NCBI GenBank assembly: GCA_013178095.1
Contig: JABLXK010000002.1
Span: forward strand, 303,324 to 367,323
DNA: 64,000 bases
From: Anaerolineae bacterium
Lineage (GTDB): Bacteria > Chloroflexota > Anaerolineae > Anaerolineales > Anaerolineaceae
Direction of reading: 5' to 3'
The notes under the pieces are model-generated. The model saw only the letters and a program-made list of their open reading frames with translations. It made no database searches and was not told the origin of the DNA. Position numbers and translations under genes: made by a program. Positions 42,586 through 51,415 of the stretch are shown one piece after another (the stretch's first letter is position 1; every line of letters starts with the position of its first letter).

Positions 42586-43755
42586 ATGACAAAAACAATT
42601 GGTGTACTGACAGGGGGAGGCGATGTTCCCGGGTTGAATCCGGCAATCAAGGCAGTTGCCATGGGGGCAATGGAAGCGGGTTACAAAGTTTACGGAATCC
42701 GCAGGGGTTGGATGGGTTTGCTTCATTATGATTTTGACGAACCATCCACCCACGATTATTACATTAAAGAGCTGGAATACACCGATATCCGCAAAATTGA
42801 ACGAACCGGCGGTACGTTCCTGCATACATCCCGCACCAATCCTCAAAAAGTACGCGCGAAAGATATACCTGATTTTCTCGAAAATTCAACTTATGGCAAA
42901 AAAATCAGCGATGACGGGACCATGGATTACACCGATTACACCTTAAAGGTGCTTTCCGAATTGGGCATTGATGCCCTGGTGGCAATCGGCGGCGACGATA
43001 CGCTGTCATTCGCAGCACGCCTGCACAAAGAAGGCTACCCGGTAGTGGCCATTCCGAAAACCATGGACAATGACGTCTACGGTACGGACTATTGCATTGG
43101 TTTTTCGACTGCCGTGACACGCAGCGTCAACCTGATCACCGATATGCGCACCTCGATCGGTTCGCACGAGCGCATCGGGGTGATCGAGTTGTTCGGCCGC
43201 AATTCCGGAGAAACCAGCCTGATAACGGCTTTGCTGGCGCACGTTGACCGCGCAATCATTTCAGAAGTTCCTTTTGAAATCGAGAAATTGGCCGACTTTC
43301 TCCTGGAAGACAAGCGGCGCAATCCATCCAATTATGCCATTATGACCGTATCGGAAGGAGCCACTTATAAAGGCGGCACGATCGTTGAAAGCGGCGAAGC
43401 GGATGCATTCGGGCATCGGAAATTGGGCGGTATTGGACAAATGATCTCGGAAGATATCAAGCGCATAACCAAGACCAACACCATGTTCCAGCAACTGGCA
43501 TACGTTATTCGCTCCGGCCCGCCGGATTCTTTGGATCGCATGGTCGGTATGGCTTACGGCAGCATTGCCATCAACCTGATCAAGGCCAATGACACCGGCA
43601 AACTGGCAGCATTGCAGCACGGGAAATATACGGCTGTACCGCTCGAATCGGTCATTTCGGGCAAGAAATATGCCGACGTGGATTCCTACTACGACAAAGA
43701 AAACTATCTGCCCAAGGTGAAATCTTTCCTGAATCACCCCATGTTCCTGTCCTGA
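42586..43755 (+). CDS. 6-phosphofructokinase, predicted PPi-dependent type
   Basis: The 389-residue protein has the PFK motifs LTGGGDVPGLNPAI, VAIGGDDTL and IPKTMDNDVYGTDY. ATP-using enzymes have Gly where this one has Asp138 (GGDDT), and Gly where this one has Lys158 (PKTMDND); the Asp/Lys pair marks pyrophosphate-dependent enzymes. It therefore probably phosphorylates fructose 6-phosphate with PPi, reversibly. CAGGAGG lies about seven bases before the ATG. A very strong terminator follows. Confidence 0.9.
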   Translation: MTKTIGVLTGGGDVPGLNPAIKAVAMGAMEAGYKVYGIRRGWMGLLHYDFDEPSTHDYYIKELEYTDIRKIERTGGTFLHTSRTNPQKVRAKDIPDFLENSTYGKKISDDGTMDYTDYTLKVLSELGIDALVAIGGDDTLSFAARLHKEGYPVVAIPKTMDNDVYGTDYCIGFSTAVTRSVNLITDMRTSIGSHERIGVIELFGRNSGETSLITALLAHVDRAIISEVPFEIEKLADFLLEDKRRNPSNYAIMTVSEGATYKGGTIVESGEADAFGHRKLGGIGQMISEDIKRITKTNTMFQQLAYVIRSGPPDSLDRMVGMAYGSIAINLIKANDTGKLAALQHGKYTAVPLESVISGKKYADVDSYYDKENYLPKVKSFLNHPMFLS

Positions 43756-43779
43756 TTAACAGGCTTTTCCATAAATACC

Positions 43780-43818
43780 TTACAGGCAAAAGAAACGTTT
43801 CTTTTGCCTGTAATTTTT
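43780..43818 (+). terminator. Strong terminator of the phosphofructokinase gene
   Basis: TTACAGGCAAAAGAAA and its exact complement flank a CG centre, giving a 16-base perfect stem, followed by TTTTT. Confidence 0.92.
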
Positions 43819-43855
43819 ATATAATCAGGGTACGTTCAATCAGGAGTCAAAGGAA

Positions 43856-44371
43856 ATGCAAGATTACAACATCGATATCATCCGCAGGAAATATCAAATG
43901 GTCCCCAGAACCCTGGTTTTCATTGAAAAAGATGAAAAAATCTTAACCCTGTGCAAACAAAAGCGCGATTCATTCGGTTTCGGAAAACTAAACGGCATCG
44001 GCGGCCACATCGAGCAGGGGGAGGAACCGTTCGAATCTGCAAAACGAGAAATCATGGAAGAGGCAAACATTCAGGTCAAAAACCTGGACCTGGCCGCCAT
44101 TTTGTTTATTGACATCGGAGATTGTCCGGGGGTTGAGGTCTTTGTATTTAAAGCCGAATACCTTTCAGGCGAAACACGAGATTCCAAGGAAGGGCATCTC
44201 GAATGGATGACGCGCGCGGAAATACTGGAGCAGCCCAACACGGTAAAAGATCTGATATTCCTGATTGACCTGACCGACCGCTATATTCCCAAATCAACCC
44301 CACGGATTGTTAAGTATTCTTATGATAAAAACGAGGAATTGCGTATAGATATTTATTCTGAACAAGAATAG
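43856..44371 (+). CDS. Nudix hydrolase, MutT-like
   Basis: The 171-residue protein carries the Nudix box GHIEQGEEPFESAKREIMEEANI near residue 48, with the G-x5-E-x7-R-E-x2-E-E pattern complete. The opening (MVPRTLVFIEKDEKILTLCKQKRDSFGFGKLNGIGG) resembles 8-oxo-dGTP diphosphatases of the MTH1 type. It would clean oxidised nucleotides or another nucleoside diphosphate. It ends in a 19-base overlap with convergent rsmD. Confidence 0.88.
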   Translation: MQDYNIDIIRRKYQMVPRTLVFIEKDEKILTLCKQKRDSFGFGKLNGIGGHIEQGEEPFESAKREIMEEANIQVKNLDLAAILFIDIGDCPGVEVFVFKAEYLSGETRDSKEGHLEWMTRAEILEQPNTVKDLIFLIDLTDRYIPKSTPRIVKYSYDKNEELRIDIYSEQE

Positions 44372-44913
44372 AATTTCAGCAAGGTACTGCCGTAGCGACG
44401 GCAATCAAATTCCGAAAAGACGTTCAACTCAAGCGGTTCGTCTTCCACCGGGTCGATTTGCGTGATGATCCAACCATTTTCAGCCAGCAGGGCGGCATTT
44501 TGATCGATCAGAAGCAGGGCATCTTTCCAAAGCCCATGGTATTGCGGGGGAGCGATGAATATGTAGTCAAACCGGAGGTCATTTTCAGTCGAGATAAATT
44601 TGAAGGCATCGCCCTTGACCAGCTTGGATTTTTCCAGAAAGCCTGATTTTTCGATATTTTCCCGCAGGATGGCATAAGCCTTGGCATTAATTTCAATGAA
44701 TTCCGCAAATTCTGCGCCGCGGCTGAGCGCTTCAATGCCCACACTGCCGGAGCCGCCGAACAGATCCAGGAAATTAGCACCAACAATATCGCTGCCAATG
44801 ATATTAAATAACGCTTCTTTAACCCGGTCCGTGATTGGACGCGTGATGGTACCCGGCAGCGTTTTGAGACGCATGCCTTTGGCTTTACCCGCGATAATCC
44901 TGGGATTGGACAT
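44353..44913 (-). CDS. rsmD: 16S rRNA (guanine-N2)-methyltransferase RsmD
   Basis: The 186-residue protein has RIIAGKAKGMRLKTLPG, TRPITDRVKEALFNII and LDLFGGSGSVGIEALSRGA, typical of RsmD, which methylates G966 of 16S rRNA using S-adenosylmethionine. The catalytic motif, normally (D/N)PP(Y/F), reads APPQ in IFIAPPQYHGLW. This may be a lineage feature; the enzyme could still be active. It follows the UroD-family gene with a two-base gap. Confidence 0.88.
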   Translation of the reverse strand: MSNPRIIAGKAKGMRLKTLPGTITRPITDRVKEALFNIIGSDIVGANFLDLFGGSGSVGIEALSRGAEFAEFIEINAKAYAILRENIEKSGFLEKSKLVKGDAFKFISTENDLRFDYIFIAPPQYHGLWKDALLLIDQNAALLAENGWIITQIDPVEDEPLELNVFSEFDCRRYGSTLLKFYSCSE

Positions 44914-44915
44914 GG

Positions 44916-45920
44916 TTAAACCGGAAGCGAACGCGCGTAATCAACCGCGAAACGGATATTGCCATATGGCGAGGCCTGCATCAGGACGCAGCCGGTTCCA
45001 AGCACGAAATCCCTGCCGCAGGTTTGTTCCAAGGCGTCGTCAATCAATGTTTTTATTTGAAGCATATCACCCAGCAGCATGGGTTCCATTCTGCCCAGGC
45101 CGCCGCTCACCACACGCTTGAACAAATCCCGGCCATCCCTCAGATTCGGGGCAGTTTCACGGTCATGCCAGTTGATTATGTGCAAAGGGTAGTCTTCCAT
45201 TGCAATTTCCTCAGCCATGATATTGGTGCCATGGATATGCCCGACATTCAACCAAAATTCACGCATGGCGGGGAACAGGCTGCGATCAAATGAAGCTTGA
45301 AAGACCTCAAATTCATGGCGGCTGAGCAAGTTATGCGAACCGAATTGGATCGCGTAATAAATGCCATCGATGCCGATATCCCGGCAGGCCGAGATGAATG
45401 CTTCAGTGGACTTCGCGATGACAGCCAAACCGGACGCGACTTCTTGTGGATAGCGGCGTAAATGAAAAAGGAGTTTACCATTCTCAACCAAATGTTTGGC
45501 TTGCGCTAACGGGCTGAAAACGGTCTGGATAATGGGAACGCCTGAACCGTATTCTTTTTTCAACAACCGCAGGCATTCCAATTGCCGCCCCAGGCTGCCA
45601 TGGAAAGGATCGAGAACTTTCAATTTAGACCAATCATCCGGCGAAGAAATGACGCCGCCGATATATTCCCGCGTGCCCTCCGGATTGCCTCGCCATTCAT
45701 CCACTACACCCCAATCCTTGATGCAGAATGAGGAAGCCGGTGATACTTTAATAAAGTCGAAATCAAAGGTATTTTGAAATTGGATGGTCGCGGCAGCCAA
45801 TTTTTCAGCGCTTTGATCGTCAACCGGAAAATGCCGCCAGAAAGACACCGGGATTTGGTCCAGGGGGGCGTGTTCGAGCAGCGCCTCCATACGGCCGCGG
45901 GAACTTAGTGCCTTATTCAT
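44916..45920 (-). CDS. Uroporphyrinogen decarboxylase (UroD) family protein
   Basis: The 334-residue protein has the UroD-type barrel pattern: RMEALLEHAPLDQIPVSFWRHF, FDFDFIKVSPASSF and GTGCVLMQASPYGNIRFAVDYAR at the end. The HemE signature with the paired Arg of MRQAGR is not present, so a role in haem synthesis is doubtful. Other family members move methyl groups to or from corrinoid proteins or thiols. The substrate is not known. It belongs to the minus-strand run from the UDP-sugar gene to rsmD. Confidence 0.8.
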   Translation of the reverse strand: MNKALSSRGRMEALLEHAPLDQIPVSFWRHFPVDDQSAEKLAAATIQFQNTFDFDFIKVSPASSFCIKDWGVVDEWRGNPEGTREYIGGVISSPDDWSKLKVLDPFHGSLGRQLECLRLLKKEYGSGVPIIQTVFSPLAQAKHLVENGKLLFHLRRYPQEVASGLAVIAKSTEAFISACRDIGIDGIYYAIQFGSHNLLSRHEFEVFQASFDRSLFPAMREFWLNVGHIHGTNIMAEEIAMEDYPLHIINWHDRETAPNLRDGRDLFKRVVSGGLGRMEPMLLGDMLQIKTLIDDALEQTCGRDFVLGTGCVLMQASPYGNIRFAVDYARSLPV

Positions 45921-45925
45921 TGATT

Positions 45926-46375
45926 TTAAATGCCCTTATAGGTCCATATTTTGTTGGCGAAATAATTCCAAAAAAGCACGATCACAATCACCGCAGCCAG
46001 GGCGAGATTATGGCCGATGATCTCGGCGGTTATCCCGATATTGGGCGCAACCACGCGGCTCGCCGCAATCAGAGGATTCTCTATCGCTGAAAAAATCAGC
46101 GTGCGGATGATCAAACCGGCTACGCTGACCACGCCGAATTTTCCGAATTGTTCTGAAAAAGACCGCTCTTTGGATTCGGGATAGGTCCAATTGCGGTTCC
46201 AGAAGAAATTGTTAAAAACCGCAACGATAAAGGAAACCACGCTGGATGGAAGCGTGGCGAAACCCAGAAAGCTGGAAAGCAAGTTAAAAATACCGAAATC
46301 CACCACAGTGCCGCTGAAACCGACGACAGCGAATTTTGCGAATCGCTTTTTTTCCATTGAAATATCAACGTTCAT
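45926..46375 (-). CDS. GtrA family membrane protein
   Basis: The 149-residue protein has four hydrophobic segments and the GtrA pattern: [40 protein letters not shown] and [17 protein letters not shown]. Members help flip lipid-linked sugars across the membrane or support O-antigen/teichoic glucosylation. It overlaps the UDP-sugar enzyme gene by four bases, which supports a joint role in envelope sugars. Confidence 0.88.
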   Translation of the reverse strand: MNVDISMEKKRFAKFAVVGFSGTVVDFGIFNLLSSFLGFATLPSSVVSFIVAVFNNFFWNRNWTYPESKERSFSEQFGKFGVVSVAGLIIRTLIFSAIENPLIAASRVVAPNIGITAEIIGHNLALAAVIVIVLFWNYFANKIWTYKGI

Positions 46376-47331
46376 GCGATTCCCATCTTTTCTTTAAAAA
46401 ATGGGATTGTTTTGAGCAGACCGCTGCGCAGATCCACTTTTGGATCCCATCCCAGAATCTTTCTGGCGCGAACGATATCAGGCTGGCGGCGGAGGGGATC
46501 GTCGCCGGCAACTTTCCCGACCTGATAAATATTTTCAGCCGGATTCTTCAAAATCTCATTGATCAAATTGGCCAATTCAATAATGGTGAATTCATCCGGA
46601 TTGCCGATATTGACCGGCATATTTTCGTCGGAGAAGATCATCTTTTCAATCCCGTCGATCAAATCATCCACGTAGCAAAAGCTGCGGGTTTGCTTGCCGT
46701 CGCCGTAAATGGTGAGGGGTTCCTGTTTCAATGCCTGCTGGATAAAGTTGGGGATTACACGGCCATCATCCAATCGCATGCGCGGCCCGTATGTGTTGAA
46801 AATCCTGACAATGCCGGTGTTGATGTTATGGTACCGGTGATAGGCCATGGTCAGCGCTTCGGCAAAACGCTTGGATTCATCGTACATCGACCGCAGGCCG
46901 ATGGGGTCCACGTGGCCCCAATAATCCTCCCGTTGAGGATGTATTTGCGGATCGCCGTAAATTTCACTGGTGGAAGCCAAAATATAGCGCGCGTTGTGCG
47001 CACGCGCCACCCCGAGGGTATTATGGGTGCCCAGCGCGCCGGCTTTCATGGTTTGAATTGGTAAATTCGGATATCCGAAAGGGGAAGCCGGATTGGGGCT
47101 GGCGGGGGATGCGAAATGCAGTACCGCATCGATTTTTCCCGGAACGAAGATGAAGTTGGCGACATCGTGGCGGATGAAGCTGAACCTGGGATTTCCAGCC
47201 AGATGAACCAGGTTCTCGCTACTGCCGGTGATGAAGTTATCCATACCGATTACTTCATGCCCGGAGGCGATCAACCGGTCGCAAAGATGAGATCCCAAAA
47301 AGCCCGCCGCACCGGTAATTAAAATTCGCAT
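46372..47331 (-). CDS. NAD-dependent epimerase/dehydratase, UDP-glucuronate decarboxylase-like
   Basis: The 319-residue protein is an extended short-chain dehydrogenase: [20 protein letters not shown] at the start, [23 protein letters not shown] and the catalytic Y-x3-K in [12 protein letters not shown]. The PASP block and the [16 protein letters not shown] segment fit UDP-xylose synthases, which turn UDP-glucuronate into UDP-xylose; a related UDP-hexose epimerase is also possible. It is the first gene of a run with gtrA, the UroD-family gene and rsmD. Confidence 0.82.
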   Translation of the reverse strand: MRILITGAAGFLGSHLCDRLIASGHEVIGMDNFITGSSENLVHLAGNPRFSFIRHDVANFIFVPGKIDAVLHFASPASPNPASPFGYPNLPIQTMKAGALGTHNTLGVARAHNARYILASTSEIYGDPQIHPQREDYWGHVDPIGLRSMYDESKRFAEALTMAYHRYHNINTGIVRIFNTYGPRMRLDDGRVIPNFIQQALKQEPLTIYGDGKQTRSFCYVDDLIDGIEKMIFSDENMPVNIGNPDEFTIIELANLINEILKNPAENIYQVGKVAGDDPLRRQPDIVRARKILGWDPKVDLRSGLLKTIPFFKEKMGIA

Positions 47332-47357
47332 AATGAGTTGTTTATATCCTTATCGAG

Positions 47358-47363
47358 TATAAT
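47358..47363 (+). promoter_or_regulatory. Possible -10 element of scpB
   Basis: A consensus TATAAT lies 33 bases before the scpB ATG. A good -35 at normal spacing is not visible, so confidence is low. Confidence 0.3.
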
Positions 47364-47395
47364 CGACCAAAAAGGTACCGAAAGCCAATTATAGC

Positions 47396-47965
47396 ATGAA
47401 GGATTTAAACGAAATTAAAAGCGAACTCTCCCTGGCAGCAATCATTGAATCATTGCTCTTTATCTCCACTTCGCCGATTTCGGTGTCACAATTAGCCAAA
47501 GCATTGGACGAGTCCGAAAAAAATATTCAGGAAGCACTGGAAGAATTGAAAAAGTATTATGAATCCGGACGCGGGTTGATGCTGCAATGGCACAATAACA
47601 AAGTCCAACTGACCAGCGCTCCCTTCATGGGCGAATTAATCGAGAATTTTCTTGGTATAGAAGTGACAACCACTTTGACCCAGGCGGCACTTGAAGCATT
47701 GGCAATTGTGGCTTACCGCCAACCAATCACGCGCCCCGAGATTGATGAGGTGCGCGGGGTCAACAGCGACGGCGTCGTCAGAAACCTCTTAAGCAAAGGA
47801 TTGATTGAGGAAGTCGGCCGCAAGGAGGGGGTTGGAAGGCCGGTACTATACGCGACTACTGCCGATTTTCTGAGTTATTTTGGATTGTCTTCCCTGGATG
47901 ATCTTCCGCCATTCGAAGTGGGAGAACAGGAAATAACATCCGGACCCGCAATTCTAAAGGATTAA
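47396..47965 (+). CDS. scpB: Segregation and condensation protein B
   Basis: The 189-residue protein has the paired winged-helix layout of ScpB: LAAIIESLLFISTSPISVSQLAKAL, TQAALEALAIVAYRQPITRPEIDEVRGVNSDGVVRNLLSKGLIEEVGRKEGVGRPVLYATT. It works with ScpA and SMC in chromosome compaction. No scpA is adjacent. The rluB-type gene follows after four bases, a pairing common in many bacteria. Confidence 0.95.
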   Translation: MKDLNEIKSELSLAAIIESLLFISTSPISVSQLAKALDESEKNIQEALEELKKYYESGRGLMLQWHNNKVQLTSAPFMGELIENFLGIEVTTTLTQAALEALAIVAYRQPITRPEIDEVRGVNSDGVVRNLLSKGLIEEVGRKEGVGRPVLYATTADFLSYFGLSSLDDLPPFEVGEQEITSGPAILKD

Positions 47966-47969
47966 AGCA

Positions 47970-48704
47970 TTGGAAGAAATCCGCATCCAAAAAATCCTGG
48001 CTGCCAGCGGATTGGGCTCCAGGCGGGATTGCGAAAAGTTGATCGAAGCCGGGCGTGTGCGCGTGAATGGTCAAGTGGCTATTCTGGGTCAAAAAGCCGA
48101 CCCGAGTCGCGACAAAATCGAAATCGATCACAAGGCTGTGGAAATTAGACCAGCCGATGATATTTACATCGCTTTCTACAAACCGCGCAAAGTCCTCTCA
48201 GATATAAAAAAGATAGATGATCGCAAGGTTGTGCCGGATTACGTGGACGTGGACACCCATTTATTCATCGTTGGCAGGCTGGATTACGACAGTGAGGGAC
48301 TGATCCTGCTGACCAACAACGGCGAAGTTGCCAATCATCTGACGCACCCCCGTTACGAGCACGAAAAGGAATATCACGTCATGACTGCCAAGGAACCTGA
48401 CCAGGAACAATTGAAAACATGGCGACGAGGAGTGGTGATCGAGGGCGGCTATCGCACACGGCCGGCTATCGTTGATTTTCTGCCAGGCAGCAATCGAAAC
48501 TGGCTGCGCGTGATCATGAAAGAAGGCAAGAAACGCCAGATCCGCGAGATCGGAATCGCGCTCGGTTTGCCGGTGAGGCGCATCATCCGTAAAAGAATAG
48601 CGACCATTCAACTGGGAAACCTCAAACCCGGCGAATGGCGCTACCTTAAACCAAACGAGATAAAAGAATTGCTCAGATCACTTAAAGACGATTCAAGAAA
48701 TTAA
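47970..48704 (+). CDS. rluB: rRNA pseudouridine synthase, RluB/RsuA family
   Basis: The 244-residue protein has an N-terminal S4 RNA-binding domain (IQKILAASGLGSRRDCEKLIEAGRVRVNG) and the RsuA-type catalytic domain with the Asp in VGRLDYDSEGLILLTNNGE. The ends KEGKKRQIREIGIALGLPVRRIIRKRI are typical of RluB. It turns a uridine in large-subunit rRNA into pseudouridine. The start codon is TTG, four bases after scpB. Confidence 0.93.
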   Translation: MEEIRIQKILAASGLGSRRDCEKLIEAGRVRVNGQVAILGQKADPSRDKIEIDHKAVEIRPADDIYIAFYKPRKVLSDIKKIDDRKVVPDYVDVDTHLFIVGRLDYDSEGLILLTNNGEVANHLTHPRYEHEKEYHVMTAKEPDQEQLKTWRRGVVIEGGYRTRPAIVDFLPGSNRNWLRVIMKEGKKRQIREIGIALGLPVRRIIRKRIATIQLGNLKPGEWRYLKPNEIKELLRSLKDDSRN

Positions 48705-48705
48705 A

Positions 48706-49410
48706 TTACGCGGTTTCCTTGGGCAGTTGATCGGTGATTCTCTTGATTTCTTCATCGCTCAATAAGGGCTTTTTCGCTGCCTGGCGTAAATAGTCCTTGA
48801 ATTTGTCCGCCTGGATATTCAATTGCGGGGCATCCTTTACCTGAAGGTCGACCTTCTCTGAATAATAAAAGTTGACCACTTGCGGTTCAATGGCAATGTC
48901 CAGTTTTTTGCTTTTTACGTAATCGTGATAATCCGCCAGGAGATTTTTGCATTCACGCTCGATGGAGGGGATACCCTCCTGGGCGAATGTTTTCGCGAAG
49001 AAATTCGGTCCGCCTTTTTGCACATAGCGTTTCTTATCCGCGTTGTAGGAAATCACACCGGAATGATAATAGGGATTGATGATCCAGATTCCTGCCGGAC
49101 CTACCAGCAAGTGCGGAACACCCGCGTTGAAATTGTAGAGCGAATATTGATTATTCAATCCCTTGAGTGACAAAGCAATGATCTCATCCGGGCGGGGGGA
49201 GCGCCCCCATTTATTAGCCATGCTGATGGCGACTTGCACCAACAGGTAAGCCGGGATCAGGATGTAGTAGGCTGTCAGGTTCTGCTCCACATTGGTGTTT
49301 TTTAACGACCATACGAATCCCAACACCAGTAAACCCAGGGCGGAGTAAAGAATGATCTGGCTGATTTTTTTGTTGCGATCTATAAATTTTTGATTATTAG
49401 AAATTCTCAT
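48706..49410 (-). CDS. Membrane protein with NERD-like domain
   Basis: The 234-residue protein has two membrane helices (residues 15-60) and a cytoplasmic part beginning ALSLKGLNNQYSLYNF and HLLVGPAGIWIINPYYHSG, similar to the NERD domain (nuclease-related). The last 60 residues are charged. The NERD assignment is by eye, and no catalytic residues can be proven. It is convergent with rluB, one base apart, and shares the strand with plsX upstream. Confidence 0.6.
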   Translation of the reverse strand: MRISNNQKFIDRNKKISQIILYSALGLLVLGFVWSLKNTNVEQNLTAYYILIPAYLLVQVAISMANKWGRSPRPDEIIALSLKGLNNQYSLYNFNAGVPHLLVGPAGIWIINPYYHSGVISYNADKKRYVQKGGPNFFAKTFAQEGIPSIERECKNLLADYHDYVKSKKLDIAIEPQVVNFYYSEKVDLQVKDAPQLNIQADKFKDYLRQAAKKPLLSDEEIKRITDQLPKETA

Positions 49411-49425
49411 TGGGATGCCTTCTAA

Positions 49426-50424
49426 TTATTCGGATAGATTTTTTGAAATATCATTGCGCAAGTGGCCTAACAGATCATTGCGTATAGCGCTGCCGGCCAG
49501 TAAGAGCGCGCTGGTGATGGCTTTCGCATCAGAGCGGCCGTGGCCGACAAAAACCAGGCCATCGATTCCCAACAAGGGCGCCGCGCCGACTTCGCTGGGA
49601 TCCACCAGGCTTTTAATTTTAGAGAAGGCCGGTTTCGCCAGCATGGCGCCCAACTTGGTGCTGAAGGAACGCATCAGTTCCTGCTTGAGGGTATCCGTGA
49701 TCAACTTGGCAACCGCTTCGCTGCTTTTCATCATAATGTTGCCGGTAAAGCCATCCGTAACGACCACATCGGCTTCACCGCCGAAAAGCTCCTTGCCCTC
49801 TATATTGCCGATGAAATTCAAATCGCTCGCTTCCAACAGCTTGAATGTTTCTTTTACCAATTCATTGCCTTTACCGGCTTCTTCACCGTTGGATAACAGA
49901 CCGATTTTCGGTTTGGGATTATTCAAAACCTTTTGCGCATAGATATTGCCCATGATTGCAAACTGCAGCAGGAATTCCGGCCTGCAATCTGCATTTGCGC
50001 CAATATCCAAAACGATGCATTTTCCTTTCCGAGTCGGGAAGAGGGCCGTCAAGGCAGGCCGCTGCACGCCTTTAATCCTGCCAAGGCCGCGCAGCGCATT
50101 GAACATCGCGCCGCCGGTGTTGCCGGCAGTCACGAACGCCTGGCCTTTGCCTTCTTTCACCAATTGAACCCCGACTGCCATGGAATTATCCGGTTTTTGG
50201 CGGGCAGATTCCACCGGTTTATCCCACATTTCAACCACTTCCGGAGCATGTGCAATCGAGATCAGTGGGTTGTTGGGCGAAGCTTGTTCCAACTTGGGCC
50301 GGATTAGGTCTACATTTCCGACCAAAATTATCTGCTCCTTGACTTCTTTTACGGCTTCAATTGCGCCCAAAATCTCCGGATCCGGGTATTTATCGCTTCC
50401 CATTGCATCTAAAATTATTGTCAT
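49426..50424 (-). CDS. plsX: Phosphate acyltransferase PlsX
   Basis: The 332-residue protein starts TIILDAMGSDKYPDPEILGAIEAV and has GNTGGAMFNALRGLGRIKG, LDIGANADCRPEFLLQFAIMG and DGFTGNIMMKSSEAV, all typical of PlsX. It makes acyl-phosphate from acyl-carrier protein for phospholipid synthesis at the membrane. AGAGG precedes the ATG. No plsY or fab gene is adjacent. Confidence 0.96.
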   Translation of the reverse strand: MTIILDAMGSDKYPDPEILGAIEAVKEVKEQIILVGNVDLIRPKLEQASPNNPLISIAHAPEVVEMWDKPVESARQKPDNSMAVGVQLVKEGKGQAFVTAGNTGGAMFNALRGLGRIKGVQRPALTALFPTRKGKCIVLDIGANADCRPEFLLQFAIMGNIYAQKVLNNPKPKIGLLSNGEEAGKGNELVKETFKLLEASDLNFIGNIEGKELFGGEADVVVTDGFTGNIMMKSSEAVAKLITDTLKQELMRSFSTKLGAMLAKPAFSKIKSLVDPSEVGAAPLLGIDGLVFVGHGRSDAKAITSALLLAGSAIRNDLLGHLRNDISKNLSE

Positions 50425-50458
50425 GATGACCTCTGAAAAACAAATTTTGCCTGCAAAC

Positions 50459-50486
50459 TTGACATACCTCTATAGCCGATTATAAT
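50459..50486 (+). promoter_or_regulatory. Consensus promoter of tRNA-Leu
   Basis: TTGACA, 16 bases, TATAAT: both hexamers are perfect. The tRNA begins 12 bases after the -10, so the precursor has a very short 5' leader. Confidence 0.9.
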
Positions 50487-50497
50487 AGCTAAACTTC

Positions 50498-50579
50498 GCG
50501 CTGGTGCTGGAATTGGCAGACAGGCATGGTTGAGGGCCATGTGCCGCAAGGCGTGGGGGTTCAAATCCCCCCCAGCGCA
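50498..50579 (+). tRNA. tRNA-Leu(GAG)
   Basis: Acceptor GCGCTGG pairs with CCAGCGC, anticodon stem CATGG/CCATG encloses TTGAGGG with anticodon GAG, the variable arm is long (TGCCGCAAGGCG) as in class II tRNAs, and the T-arm has GGGGG-TTCAAAT-CCCCC. The discriminator is A, as needed for leucine. CCA is not encoded, unlike in tRNA-Asp of this window. Confidence 0.96.
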
Positions 50580-50587
50580 TTCTCCAC

Positions 50588-50610
50588 AAAACCACTTCGG
50601 TGGTTTTTTT
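50588..50610 (+). terminator. Terminator of tRNA-Leu
   Basis: AAAACCAC-TTCG-GTGGTTTT, an eight-base stem with a stable TTCG loop and a T-run of seven. It touches the last codon of the convergent tatD gene. Confidence 0.92.
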
Positions 50611-51415
50611 AATCCCAATGCAGCACCAATTCCGCATTTTGGTTTAATTTTTCCGCTGCCAGTCCTAACGAGACATTGAACAAACGGGCAATCTCCTCTA
50701 CAGTATGCCTTACAAAGGCGGGTTCATTTCTTTTCCCGCGAGTCGGCTGCGGGGATAAATAAGGGGCGTCAGTTTCGCTGAGCAGCCTGTCCAGCCCGAT
50801 CTCCAGCAGATTATCGCGCAATGCCTGCGATTTGGGATAGGTGAGCATGCCGCTGACCCCAAACATAAACCCATGTTCCAATCCCCATTTGCAGATCACA
50901 TCAGAACCGCTGTAGGAATGGAATATTCCCGGTTTTTGCACCAGGGGATGATTATGCCTGACGAGGCTGATATACCAATCATCCAAAACCTGTATTATTT
51001 CCTGCGCCGAATCGCGCACGTGCAGGCAGACGGGAAGGTTGAACTCATCGGCAAGTTGCAGCATCGTTTTTAGAATTTCTGTCTGATCCTGCCGTGATGA
51101 CCATTCGTGATAATAATCCAATCCGATCTCGCCGATAGCCGTGATACCCGGATTTTCAATCAGAATTTCTTTTATGCGAACGACTTCACCCTTATCCCGT
51201 GTGGAAGCATAATTGGGATGGATACCCACCGCGGGGAAAATCAAACCCGGGTACTGGCTGGCCAATTCAACAGCCTGGCGGCTGGTTCCCGCATCGACAC
51301 CGGGAACCAGTATCTTATCAACTCCGGCATCCAGCGCACGGTTAACGGTGCGATCCAGATCGGAAGCGAAATCGTCCTGGTAGAGGTGGCAATGGGTGTC
51401 GGTAAGCGAAATCAA
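50609..51415 (-). CDS. tatD: TatD family metal-dependent hydrolase
   Basis: The 268-residue protein has the metal-binding start DTHCHLYQDDF, AIGEIGLDYYHEW with the bridging Glu, LPVCLHVRDSAQE and SETDAPYLSP. Members are DNases or other phosphohydrolases with two metal ions. The start codon is TTG, directly after the TAA of the phosphohexomutase gene; no ATG lies close enough in front of the metal motif. The 3' end abuts the tRNA-Leu terminator. Confidence 0.92.
   Translation of the reverse strand: MISLTDTHCHLYQDDFASDLDRTVNRALDAGVDKILVPGVDAGTSRQAVELASQYPGLIFPAVGIHPNYASTRDKGEVVRIKEILIENPGITAIGEIGLDYYHEWSSRQDQTEILKTMLQLADEFNLPVCLHVRDSAQEIIQVLDDWYISLVRHNHPLVQKPGIFHSYSGSDVICKWGLEHGFMFGVSGMLTYPKSQALRDNLLEIGLDRLLSETDAPYLSPQPTRGKRNEPAFVRHTVEEIARLFNVSLGLAAEKLNQNAELVLHWD

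Noticed and set aside
44916-45920. HemE, haem pathway uroporphyrinogen decarboxylase
   Set aside because: The MRQAGR-type substrate motif is not found and no other haem gene is nearby; only the family name is safe.
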